Origin: CAIQPS01 sp963783835 | Lineage (GTDB): Bacteria > Actinomycetota > Thermoleophilia > RBG-16-64-13 | Assembly: GCA_963783835.1 (NCBI GenBank) | Contig: CAWAOX010000017.1 | Location: 1-36,384, forward strand | DNA: 36,384 nt | Reading direction: 5' to 3' | Translations under genes and position numbers: made by a program | The notes under the pieces: generated by a model | What the model was told of the DNA's origin: nothing | Databases searched by the model: none | The model's input: only the letters and a program-made list of their open reading frames with translations | Shown here: positions 1 through 8,224 of the stretch, piece after piece | Layout: each line of letters begins with the position of its first letter | Position numbering within the stretch: position 1 is the first letter of the stretch

Positions 1-109
1 CCATAGGGACCTTGTCGTCCGTATCGCCGGCTTCAGCGCGTATTTCGTCGAGCTCCACAAGGGACTGCAGGACGACGTGATCAAACGAACCGAGCTCGAC
101 CTCGCGTAG
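1..109 (+). CDS. C-terminus of a glycyl radical enzyme (PFL-like), cut by the window edge
   Basis: Reading from base 2 gives 35 codons ending in TAG at 107-109. The peptide contains VRIAGFSAYFVEL, which matches the glycyl radical loop (RVxGYS-type) near the C-terminus of pyruvate formate-lyase-like enzymes. The Gly of IAGFS, codon 29-31, would carry the radical. The following LHKGLQDDVIKRTEL fits the usual tail, in which 20-30 residues follow the radical site. The family performs radical C-C, C-N or C-O cleavage or decarboxylation and needs a radical SAM activating enzyme, which is not in this window. The substrate class cannot be told from the tail. The gene converges on the minus-strand flavoenzyme, with a shared hairpin between them. 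Confidence 0.8.
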   Translation, partial: HRDLVVRIAGFSAYFVELHKGLQDDVIKRTELDLA

Positions 110-126
110 CACGTCATGTAGCACCG

Positions 127-152
127 GGAGGTCGGGGGCGTCCCCGACCTCC
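127..152. terminator. Hairpin between convergent genes
   Basis: Perfect 11-bp inverted repeat: GGAGGTCGGGG at 127-137 and its complement at 142-152, with loop GCGT. It lies 17 bases after the glycyl radical enzyme stop (+) and touches the flavoenzyme stop codon (-). There is no clear T-run on either side, so it may act as a bidirectional 3' stabiliser or weak terminator. Confidence 0.6.
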
Positions 153-2151
153 TAGATATACGCGGCCGCCTTGAAGGCGGACCTGACGGCCGTAGCGATA
201 CTTCCCACTTCCGATGCGTCGCCGACGACGAACACTTCTGTCTCGGGGGCGCTACGGCGGAGAGAGTCCGCAACATCGAGCCGCGCAGCCATGCCCACCG
301 CCAGAAGCACGGTGTCGGCGGGGAACTCGATCCTCTCGAGACGTTCCCGTGTTGCGGCAGACCACGGTGGAGTCGGTCACTTCTTCGAGCCTGCAGTTGA
401 GATGGATGGGTATCTCCAGCTCTTCGATCAGCGCCATGAGCTCCATGGCGGCGCCGCCGGCAGAAGCCCTGAGATTTGCCATATCCGCCGCCATCTCGAC
501 GACGGTCACGTCTTTGCCCGCGCGTTTGAGCCCTATCGGCGCACTCAATACCCACAGCGGCCGCGCCAACGACTACCGTCTTGTTGCCCGGTATCACCCG
601 GCCGGTGTCGGCTTCGGGCGCCCAGTGGACGTGGGGCTTGTCGATACCGGGAAGCTTCGGCACGATGGGTTCCGATCCGACGGCGATGATGAGCGCCTCG
701 TAACCTTCGGCGTCGAGCATCTCCTTGGTGGCCTCGGTATTCAGGAGTATGCGCGCGGGAGCCTTGTTCGCCTGACGCAACAAGTAGTCAAGATAGTCCG
801 CCACGTCCTGCTTGAACGACAGCGCGGCTCCAGGGACGACGTTTCCACCCAGATGATCGCTTTTCTCATAGAGGGTGACGTCGTGCCCGCGCTCGCAGAG
901 CGTCTGCAAAGCCTGGATGCCGGCGGGACCTCCGCCGATGACCGCGACCTTCTTCTTCACCTCGGCCTTGTTGACCTTGCCTTCGGGGAACTCGGTCTCG
1001 TTGCCCAAGAATGGATTCACGGCGCAGTTGATGACCGCGGGGACCATCAGCCGGAGACCGCAGTATTGGCACCGCAGACAGGGACGATGGTCCTCTTCTC
1101 TGCCGAGGGCATACTTGCGCGGCATCTCGGGGTCGGCCAGGAGCGGGCGGCACATGGCCACCATGTCGGCTTTGCCGGCGGCCAGGATCTCCTCGGCCCT
1201 CGCGATGTCCATGATCGAGCCGACCGTGCACACCACCGCATTCGGGAACGCCTTCTTGACATCCGCGGCGTAGTGGACGTTGTACTCCCTGTCCATCAGG
1301 TAGTTCTGCCACCAGTTGCGCATGTACTGGACCTCACCGTGGAGACCGGCGGAGACGTGGAAGATGTCGACCTTGTCCTGTATCAGCTCGATAAACCGGA
1401 GCGTCTCTGCCAGATGCATGCCGTCGGGGTGGATCTCGTCGGCCGAGATGCGGTATTCGATGACAAAGTCCTCTCCGCAACGCTCCCGCACTCTGTCCAG
1501 AACCTCGATGGCGAAGCGGGCCCTGTTCTCGAGGGAACCGCCGTACTCGTCCGTGCGCTTGTTGTAGAGGGAACTCGCGAACTGAGCTATGAGGTTCCCG
1601 TGACCGCCGTGGATCATGCACATCTTGAAGCCCACCCTCTTGCAGCGGTAGCGCGGCGGCGGCGTACTTGTCAACGGTCTCGGTGATCTTCGCGTGATCC
1701 ATCTCTATGGTGGGCATGGGTCTCCCTGCCCTGCAACTTCGCGCGCCAGAGTTCGTGGGACGGTATGAGGGACGAAGGGCTATAGGCCGGTCTGCCCCGT
1801 CTTGCCGGGGTCAGAGTCCTTGCCGTTGTGGTTGATCTCGAGAGAGGCGAGCGTTCCATACCCGTGGCACATCTCCACGAAGCGGGAGAGGGGCAGGAGA
1901 CACTCGTCGCTGCTGAGGTCCAGTTGACGCTCCTCGTCACTCGCCTCTTTGATGTCGACCACGGAATTACCGACGGTGATGACGGCCACTCCGCCTCTGG
2001 CGAACGACCTGAAGAGGTCCACGAACTCCGTGGTCACTCTGCCTTGACGGTCGGCGAGATTGGGGGACGGCGGCGCCAGCTCCAGCCGGTTCTTGAAGTC
2101 GACTCCTCTGATCCTGATAGGCGCGAACACATGCTCGTACCGTGACCCCAT
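152..2151 (-). pseudogene. 2,4-dienoyl-CoA reductase / BaiCD-FldZ-like flavin oxidoreductase, five frame breaks
   Basis: An NADH:flavin oxidoreductase (old yellow enzyme TIM barrel) is followed by a 4Fe-4S cluster site and a pyridine-nucleotide-disulfide oxidoreductase domain. The start is ATG 2151 behind AAAGGAAG, 15 bases after the selenoprotein stop. Visible in order: FAPIRIRGVDFKNRLELAP; barrel motif MIHGGHGNLIAQFASS; Cys cluster PCLRCQYCG with a later NCAVNP; FAD-binding AVIGGGPAGIQAL; a second dinucleotide fold around VVVGAAAVGIECA; C-terminal VFVVGDASEVG. The frame breaks near 1788, 1716, 1650, 545 and 325, each time by one extra base. Removing five bases gives exactly 665 codons, the normal family length, with no stop inside any segment. 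The gene is therefore either very recently broken or mis-sequenced. Family members reduce enoates or dienoyl-CoA in anaerobic bile-acid or aromatic-acid metabolism; the substrate here is unknown. Confidence 0.8.
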
Positions 2152-2166
2152 GCGGTGCTTCCTTTC

Positions 2167-3935
2167 TTAGAGATCGTATCCGCTGCGGCTGAGCGTGGCT
2201 GCGTGCCGCTTCTGCCGGGCCTCGCGGCGCCGCATGGTCTGCTCGTCTTCCTTGAACACTCCGCCCGCGGGCCGCCACCTATCGATGGACACGGTCTTGG
2301 AGTACCACATGTCGGTGGTGAGCCACAGAGCCTGGGTCTCTCCTCCGACGACCACGGTGTTGATCCTATCTGGAGAGGTGTACGGCGCGATCAGTTCGCT
2401 TCCGGGGGGAGCTGCAGCCAGGACGCGAAAGGCTCGATCCCCGCGCGCGCATGAGGCTCCACCAACGAGTAGACGACATCCGATCCCCAGAACTGTCCTG
2501 CCGGCATCTTGAAGTTCTCCGACAGGTACTCGGCGAGCTTGCTCGGATCGTCGAATCCTTGCTCCTTCAGATGATTCGCCACCAGCGGATCCATGACCAG
2601 CGTCAGCGATTCCCGCAAGCACGGGAAGGCCTGCATCAGGATGAGCATCTCCTCGTGCGCGGGGCGGCAGCACCCGGCCGCGCCCATGCTGTTGATCGCA
2701 CTCCAGCCCTGGAAAAGGCTTACCGTGCTCTCTTCCTTCTTGAAGCCTTTTCGCACGTGGAACGGTTGCCATGCACTCCGCTCCTCGTTTTCGGCGAACA
2801 TCATGTTGTTGTAGTTCATGTTGTTGCCGGTGGAGCCCATGAAGGTCTCGCCGGGGCGAGCGTCGCCCAGGTTGATGGTCATGAGCGTCCACGCCCGCCC
2901 GATCACGGTGTTGGCATAGTTGAACGGGCTGAGGGCACCCAGGCCGAAATTCATGCCGATCTCTTCACGGATAGGTCCGTTCACCACCGCCATCCTGCCG
3001 AACGATGTGGTCGAACTCGGCATCGAGGCTTCCTCGCTGGCCGCCAGAGCGAGAATGACGGGCAGATGCTCGGGACCGGCGCCCGCCATGACCGCATTGA
3101 CCGCGACCTTCTCCACCGTGTATTCCAGTCTCTCCTGGTCGATGGTGACGGTCATCCGGCCCACGACCTCGTTCGGGTCGGCGGCCGTACCGGTCAGCAT
3201 GTGTGCCACTCGTTCCTCCGTCGGCAGAACGATCGGGGCACCATCCGTCCAGCCGTTGTCCCGGAACAACTGATGGAGGTTCTCCTCCTTGTCGGCTTTC
3301 ATCAAACGGGGCCTGGGGACGCCACGCGAGGCTGTCGGGCTCGCTTCTTCCGGAGTGAGCGGCCGAGTGAGCGCCTCGACGATCTGAGGCATGAGAGGCT
3401 TGCCCGTGGTGGGGTCGTTCCCCTCCACGTATCTGCGAAGGACCTCCCTGGGCCTCCCGACCAATGGATAAGGAGCGTAGCTGAAGCGCAGTTCCATTCC
3501 GTGATTCCGCGCGTCTTGAGCGACGTATTCCGCGAAACGGGCGCTCGAGATGGGTGCGGTGGGGACGCCGTATTTGGATTCCAGTTCTCTGCAGTGGGCG
3601 GCGACACTCGCCGCACAGCCGTCTCAACCACCCACCCCGAAGATCACCGCGTGCGCGTCGCGCCTCGCGTCCTCCCACATCTGGGGCTCGTCCACGAACA
3701 TGATGCTGGTCTTGCGGCGAAGCACCGTCTTCACGCTGGGCATGTTGCGGGCAAACCAGGCAACGGTCTCTTCTAGGAACTCCCATCCGCCGCCGAACCC
3801 CACGTCGATGAGGTGCACGGTCTTGCCTTCGAGCGTATCCAGCCGAGGCGCAAGCGGCATCGGCTGCACGACGTTGGTGGGCTGACCTCTCGGATCCAAG
3901 ACGGTGCCGAGAGAATCGGGATGCTTGGGCGCCAT
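2167..3935 (-). CDS. UGSC-type selenoprotein fused to a second domain (Sec codon TGA 3624-3626)
   Basis: The start is ATG 3935 behind GGGAG. Residues 1-103 end in AVIFGVGG, then TGA, and the same frame runs on as DGCAASVAAHCRELESKYG through the rest of the gene. This gives a U104-D-G-C107 redox motif like the UGSC motif of the UGSC (seleno)protein family. Residues from about 225 form a second domain (NGWTDGAPIVLPTEERV, AVNAVMAGAGPEHLP, VNGPIREEIGMN, TGNNMNYNNMMFAENEE). I know this as an uncharacterised family seen near such proteins, here fused. A second anomaly lies near 2401: a run of six C (minus strand) appears to lack one base. As written, the frame stops at 2391; with one base restored it ends at TAA 2167 and the protein has 589 residues. 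An operon with the flavoenzyme is likely. The reaction is unknown; a thiol/selenol redox role is inferred from UxxC. Confidence 0.8.
3598..3614 (-). promoter_or_regulatory. SECIS-like hairpin downstream of the Sec TGA
   Basis: On the minus strand GCGGCGA (3614-3608), loop GUG, UCGCCGC (3604-3598) forms a perfect 7-bp stem. It can extend by two more pairs beyond one mismatch. The apical loop begins 16 bases after the TGA and opens with G, which fits the bacterial SECIS pattern: loop about 16-37 nt downstream with a guanosine in its first two positions. It lies inside the coding sequence, as bacterial SECIS elements do, and would bind SelB. Confidence 0.65.
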
Positions 3936-4154
3936 TTATGTCTCCCGTCTGCTTTGCTGCCGAGCGACGAAAATATCACGGAACGAGCCTCAGCGGCTGC
4001 TGAAAAGGTGACGCTTCGCCGCAGGAATGCGATGGGTACGTGCGAGAGAAGGACGCAGGGAGCGTGAATAGCGGCGCTCTTTGCGCGACTGAGGACGTAC
4101 CATCGCGCCACCCAGTGCATTTCTGCGGCCGGGGCTTCGCTTTTCAGCAGCCTC

Positions 4155-5435
4155 CTAGCTCCCCTCCGCGAACGCCCTCCGCATCTGGCCCAACTGCTCG
4201 CGCAGGGTCTCCACCTGGACGGCCAGGTCGCGCTGGGCGATACCAACGTTCGCCACGATCGACCGGCCGGCGTTCTCGGCCGTCTCGCCCGACTTCCGGA
4301 TGTCGTCGAGCTGTGAGGCCCGCTTGGCCACACTCTCTATCGCCCGCTCGAGGGTGGCGAAGTCCACCTCGCTCCTGACCCCGGCGCCGCGGTGGTGCTC
4401 GAAGATGAGCGCCCGAGCGAGCGTGAGGGCCGCGTCGAAGTAGACGTCCGTCGCCGGGTCGTCGGCGTCCCAAACCACGATGATGTCCCGCCCATGGCGG
4501 GCAAGCGAACCGAGATGGGAAGGAGCCGTCCTTTTTGAGAATACGAAGATGCCGACATCCGCACCTCGGTTCCGGCGACCGATATCGATCTCGGTGAGGG
4601 CCTTCTTGAGGTCGTAGCTCGCGTCTTCCTTGGCCTCGATCACCAGGGCCTCCCCCGCGAACTGCGAATCGGCGCCGAGTTCGATGGTGCAGTCCCCTAC
4701 CTTGCAGTTCTTGATGATGCCGGTGGTGTTGCCTGTGCGCCTGCCGACGTCCCCGCCGTCCATGGCGTTCCTGAGCACGAACTCGGACACGCGATCCTCG
4801 AAGACGCCGCCGCGTAGAGTCGAGCGGTCCTGCGTCTCCTTGCGGACGGCCATCTCGCCGAGGGTCTTCTGCACCTCCTCGCGGAACTTCCTGTTCCGCT
4901 CCTCGTGCTCCTTGAGGGTGGTGTCGAGCTCGCGGAGCATGAGAGAAAGCGCGGAATTCGGGTCGTCGAGAGTGAAGTCGCTGCGGATGGCCCTCTGCAC
5001 GCCCTGGACCTGGGCGACTAAGCGGGAGAGCGCGGATTCGGGGCGGTTGAGATCGAAGGCGGCGAGCACCTTCTCGTTGTTGCCCGCGAGTTCCCCGTCG
5101 ACCGCTTGGCGCATCTGCTCGACGAGGCCGTCGGTGCGCTGGGGATCGAGCAGATGGATGAGGGTGCTGTCGGGCCCGACCAGGGTGCCGATGGTCTCGG
5201 TGACCTTGCCCTCGATGGAGCGGGTGAGGTCTTTGCCTTCCTGCCGGATGGCTTCCCGGTCGATGAAGCCGGAGGCCTGGCGCAGGGCCAGGACGCCGAC
5301 CCGGAGCGCGGTGGTGGCCCTGGCCTCCCATTCCTCCTCGGGGAACTGGCGGAGCCAGGTGACTATGTCGGGGTCGTCGGTGGTGACGTGGAAAGCGACC
5401 GTTCTTAGGTCTGGAAGAGGGCGTAGGGCTTCCAT
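4155..5435 (-). CDS. Coiled-coil protein with C-terminal PD-(D/E)XK nuclease-like domain
   Basis: 426 aa, ATG start. The first 200 residues are helical and charged, probably coiled coil around 170-200. Residues 205-305 resemble the RmuC/DUF2130 type of restriction-endonuclease fold: E213 in GGVFEDRVSEFV, D248 in KVGDCTIEL, and E267-x-K269 in ALVIEAKED, followed by the strand GADVGIFVFSKR. That is the D...ExK catalytic pattern. The last 80 residues are again helical. There is no signal peptide or membrane segment, so it is cytoplasmic. It stands alone on its strand, separated by 219 bases from the selenoprotein and 99 from the SpoIID gene. A DNA-processing or repair role is possible; no partner gene supports a specific function. 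Confidence 0.6.
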   Translation of the reverse strand: MEALRPLPDLRTVAFHVTTDDPDIVTWLRQFPEEEWEARATTALRVGVLALRQASGFIDREAIRQEGKDLTRSIEGKVTETIGTLVGPDSTLIHLLDPQRTDGLVEQMRQAVDGELAGNNEKVLAAFDLNRPESALSRLVAQVQGVQRAIRSDFTLDDPNSALSLMLRELDTTLKEHEERNRKFREEVQKTLGEMAVRKETQDRSTLRGGVFEDRVSEFVLRNAMDGGDVGRRTGNTTGIIKNCKVGDCTIELGADSQFAGEALVIEAKEDASYDLKKALTEIDIGRRNRGADVGIFVFSKRTAPSHLGSLARHGRDIIVVWDADDPATDVYFDAALTLARALIFEHHRGAGVRSEVDFATLERAIESVAKRASQLDDIRKSGETAENAGRSIVANVGIAQRDLAVQVETLREQLGQMRRAFAEGS

Positions 5436-5534
5436 CTTGTCGGCCTCCCTTTTGGCGCCCGGACGCGGAGCGGCCGAGCGGTGTCAGTCAACGAGAGTCA
5501 TCTGTAGACACGGTAGCAGACAGGGCGGACGGAC

Positions 5535-7301
5535 CTAGTTCAGTGTCCCGATCACGTCGACAGCGTCGATGCCGATGGACTCCCCTGTCCGGTTCGCCGC
5601 ATTCCACCAGATCCTGACAGTGTGCGCGCCGGCCTTAAGCACACCGGTTGCCCAGACTCTCTTCTGGTAGGAGGCCGGAGATGCGATCAAGACCGTGGGG
5701 TTGGTCAGCTCCACAAGCACGGGAAAGCCTCCGTCGAGGGATACGCCGGCCGTACCCGACGTGGTTTCCTCGGTGGCGATCCAGGCCAGGTACGTGCCGG
5801 TGAACCTGATGGTCACCGACGCTCCGTTTGTTTCGGCCACCTTGTAGCTCTCGTGCGACGAGCGGACGTCCGACAAGGCGGTCCACGAGCCGGCATACGC
5901 GAGATGCGAGTCGGTCTCTTGATACCGGGCGGGACCGTGTGCAGGAGTGGTGGTGGAGCTGCTCGCCGGACTATCGGTCGTGCTACCCGTGGCACCGTCC
6001 GTGGCACCGTTGGGGGAAGTGTCGGTCGGGTTGGCGAGGGAAGCGCCGCCGGAGCCGTCGTCCTGGGCGATGTTGAGGATCAGCGTGGATCTCAGGCCGA
6101 CCAGGGACTTGAATGTCGTGGCGGCGATGGTGGCAGTCCCCGCCGTGCCCGTCACACGCAGGGTCCGAGCGTGGCTGTTGGCATCGGACGTATCCCGCTC
6201 GATGACGTCCACCTGCGTGATGGTCCCCACGTTCAGCTTGCCACTGAGCTCTCTGGCGAGGTCCGCGGGCGAGACGGTGACCGTCCACGCGTGCGCCGGA
6301 AGATTCGGGGGGGCGGTGATGCTCCACGGGTCGGGCTGGGCCGGCTGGTAGGCGATCTGTCCGCTCCCGGACCAGGCGGAGTTCGACGTGTAACCGCCCG
6401 AATTACTGGAGAAATTGGCGACGATCAGTTTGCCGCCGTACGTGAGCACGACTCCCGCCGTCTCTTGCGCGGCCCGGGCCACTCCCGGAAGCTTGGTTTC
6501 GTAGTCATGGCCTATGTAGACCATGTCTCTGGTGTCATCGTAGGGGACGGAGCCGCCGTGAGCGGCGATGTACGTCCGCGCGGCGACCGCCTGAGCCTTG
6601 ACCGCCTCCAAAGCGTAGTACGAGGGGTTGCTCGGTTTCGCCCAGTCCGGGCATATCTCCGCGACGCCCGCCACGAACTTGTCGATGGGCAGGGTATTGT
6701 GCACGAGGAGCCGCCCGCTCGAGGCATCGGGCTTGACACGGACAACACCCCAGTACGAACGATCACCGCTCGACCATAGGGGCGTGGGGGCCACCGTCAC
6801 GCGACCGCTGGCGGAGTCCGGCCGGAGCTCGACGTAATCATACGTGTCCGCGGAACCGCTCATCTGCACCTTGCCTGCGTTGCACGACAGAGTGACACCG
6901 TCGCCCGATGCCAGAGTGCCGATGATGGCCCCGCCTGAATCCAGCAGCGTGGCCGAAGTGGCCGCGGCAGTCAGCTTGACCTGGGTGAAGGTGTCGCCCG
7001 AGGTGGTGATGCGCACCGTGATGGTTTCTCTCGATGGGGCCACCGAAGCGAGCGTGGTGAGCTTCGTGCCCGGGTAGTAGAAGGCAAGGATCTGCTGGTA
7101 GGTCTTGCCCTGCCGGGCTGCCGTCCAGGCCCCCCACTGGCTCATGCCCGCCCCCTGACCGTACCCTCTGCCTGAGATGACGAAGTCACCGCCGGCCGCC
7201 GAGGCCACAGGGACGAAGACGAGGCCGGAGAGCACACCGGCGGCGGCGAGCGCGATGAAGAGCCCCCTTGCTCGACGAGTGATGTTGCGCATGCGCGGCA
7301 T
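5535..7301 (-). CDS. Secreted SpoIID/LytB-domain protein with one C-terminal jelly-roll-like module
   Basis: 588 aa. The N-terminal signal peptide (RRARGLFIALAAAG...VASAAGG) is followed directly by SGRGYGQGAGMSQWGAW, a SpoIID/LytB hallmark. The conserved core follows: LPIDKFVAGVAEICPDW, ALEAVKAQAVAARTY, MVYIGHDYE, AQETAGVVLTYGGK and FSSNSGGYTS. SpoIID is a lytic transglycosylase acting on denuded peptidoglycan in sporulating Bacillota; many non-sporulators carry LytB-like versions for wall or exopolysaccharide processing. A Ser/Thr/Gly/Pro linker (about 415-455) leads to a 130-residue module at 459-588 (nt 5535-5927). This module recurs twice in the lipoprotein at 13950 and three times in the protein at 22557. 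The start MPRMRN has a second Met four codons in; the choice is uncertain. Confidence 0.85.
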   Translation of the reverse strand: MPRMRNITRRARGLFIALAAAGVLSGLVFVPVASAAGGDFVISGRGYGQGAGMSQWGAWTAARQGKTYQQILAFYYPGTKLTTLASVAPSRETITVRITTSGDTFTQVKLTAAATSATLLDSGGAIIGTLASGDGVTLSCNAGKVQMSGSADTYDYVELRPDSASGRVTVAPTPLWSSGDRSYWGVVRVKPDASSGRLLVHNTLPIDKFVAGVAEICPDWAKPSNPSYYALEAVKAQAVAARTYIAAHGGSVPYDDTRDMVYIGHDYETKLPGVARAAQETAGVVLTYGGKLIVANFSSNSGGYTSNSAWSGSGQIAYQPAQPDPWSITAPPNLPAHAWTVTVSPADLARELSGKLNVGTITQVDVIERDTSDANSHARTLRVTGTAGTATIAATTFKSLVGLRSTLILNIAQDDGSGGASLANPTDTSPNGATDGATGSTTDSPASSSTTTPAHGPARYQETDSHLAYAGSWTALSDVRSSHESYKVAETNGASVTIRFTGTYLAWIATEETTSGTAGVSLDGGFPVLVELTNPTVLIASPASYQKRVWATGVLKAGAHTVRIWWNAANRTGESIGIDAVDVIGTLN

Positions 7302-7452
7302 GCCTTTGTTCTCGGCAAATCCAGGTGATTTCGTTAGACCGGCAGTGCATCGTACGAGGCCTTGCTTCGCCCGCTGGCGGGGAAACCTCTCTCCAGGCTA
7401 TTCTGGGTAGGCGGTCGGTTCACCCCGAAGCCCGGCGAAGGATGGAAGCGCC

Positions 7453-7590
7453 ATGACAGAGACCCCCGACGAGGCCCTCGAGGACGAGGACATCGGCAAC
7501 ATCACCTTCGAGGCCTACCGCCCGGCCGAGCAGATCGTCGTCAACTCCAGCTTCCTCCAGCTCGCCCTCGAGCTGGAGGAAGAGGTCTAG
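7453..7590 (+). CDS. Small acidic protein, 45 aa, upstream of the nucleotidase
   Basis: ATG 7453 to TAG 7590, preceded by a GAAGGATGGAAG purine-rich stretch. The product begins MTETPDEALEDEDIGNI and ends in an acidic helix with LQLALELEEEV. It has no signal peptide or membrane segment. Its stop codon directly abuts the ATG of the next gene, so translation is probably coupled. I do not recognise a family. The tight junction and good codon use are the main evidence that it is real. Confidence 0.5.
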   Translation: MTETPDEALEDEDIGNITFEAYRPAEQIVVNSSFLQLALELEEEV

Positions 7591-8118
7591 ATGAGCAGCG
7601 CGGGCATTCCTCCGGCCGGCTCCGACGGAAGCGGCGGCGACACCAGTGCCAGTGCCAGTGCCAAGAAGATCCTCTACCTCGACATGGACGGCGTCCTCGT
7701 CGACTTCGAGTCGGGCCTCGCCCGCGTGCCGCTCGAAGTGGGGCTCGAGTACGGGGAGCATCGTGACCGGATCCCGGGCATCTTCTCCCTCATGGACCCC
7801 ATGCCGGGCGCCCTCGAAGCCTACGAGGAGCTCTGCGGGCTGTTCGACACCTTCATCCTTTCCACCGCGCCCTGGGAGAACCCCTCCGCCTGGATCGACA
7901 AGCTGCTGTGGGCCAAGAAGTACCTGGGCGAGCTCAGCACCAAGCGCCTCATCCTGACCCACCGGAAGGACCTCAACCGCGGCGATTTTCTCGTGGACGA
8001 CCGCCCGAATCGCGGACACGTTGAGGACTTCCAGGGTGAAGTGATCCACTTCGGGTCGGAGCGGTTCCCGAACTGGGAAGCAGTGCTGCCCTACCTACGG
8101 GAGAAGCCCAAGAGCTGA
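7591..8118 (+). CDS. 5'(3')-deoxyribonucleotidase-like HAD phosphatase (NT5C family)
   Basis: 175 aa. A Gly/Ser/Ala-rich N-terminal stretch of about 25 residues precedes the HAD motif I LYLDMDGVLVDFESG (nucleophile Asp and acid/base Asp). Motif II lies in TFILSTAPWENP and motif IV in FLVDDRPNRG. The LTHRKDLNRGDFLVDDRP segment is typical of NT5C-type 5' nucleotidases, which dephosphorylate nucleoside monophosphates in the cytosol. The start ATG follows the TAG of the 45-aa gene with no gap. An in-frame downstream start that drops the low-complexity leader is not evident, since no Met follows before motif I apart from LDMDG itself. Confidence 0.75.
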   Translation: MSSAGIPPAGSDGSGGDTSASASAKKILYLDMDGVLVDFESGLARVPLEVGLEYGEHRDRIPGIFSLMDPMPGALEAYEELCGLFDTFILSTAPWENPSAWIDKLLWAKKYLGELSTKRLILTHRKDLNRGDFLVDDRPNRGHVEDFQGEVIHFGSERFPNWEAVLPYLREKPKS

Positions 8119-8177
8119 AAAGCGGGCTGCCCCGGCGGCAGGAGCCGCTGCGCGCTCCACCGGCAGGCCCCGGCGCA

Positions 8178-8194
8178 GGCGGCATCCTGCCGCC
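8178..8194. terminator. Hairpin between convergent genes
   Basis: GGCGGCA, loop TCC, TGCCGCC: a perfect 7-bp stem in the 106-base gap between the nucleotidase (+) and the KEKAP-repeat protein (-). No T-run follows. Confidence 0.4.
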
Positions 8195-8224
8195 GCTACT
8201 CGAGGCTGCCCGACGCCACTACTC

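Noticed and set aside
214..1686. 490-codon plus-strand open frame
   Set aside because: It is antisense to the flavoenzyme; the minus strand shows FAD, Fe-S and barrel motifs, and the plus translation resembles no protein.
2451..3776. 441-codon plus-strand open frame
   Set aside because: Antisense to the selenoprotein second domain; it has no start signal and reads as low-complexity Arg/His/Gly sequence.
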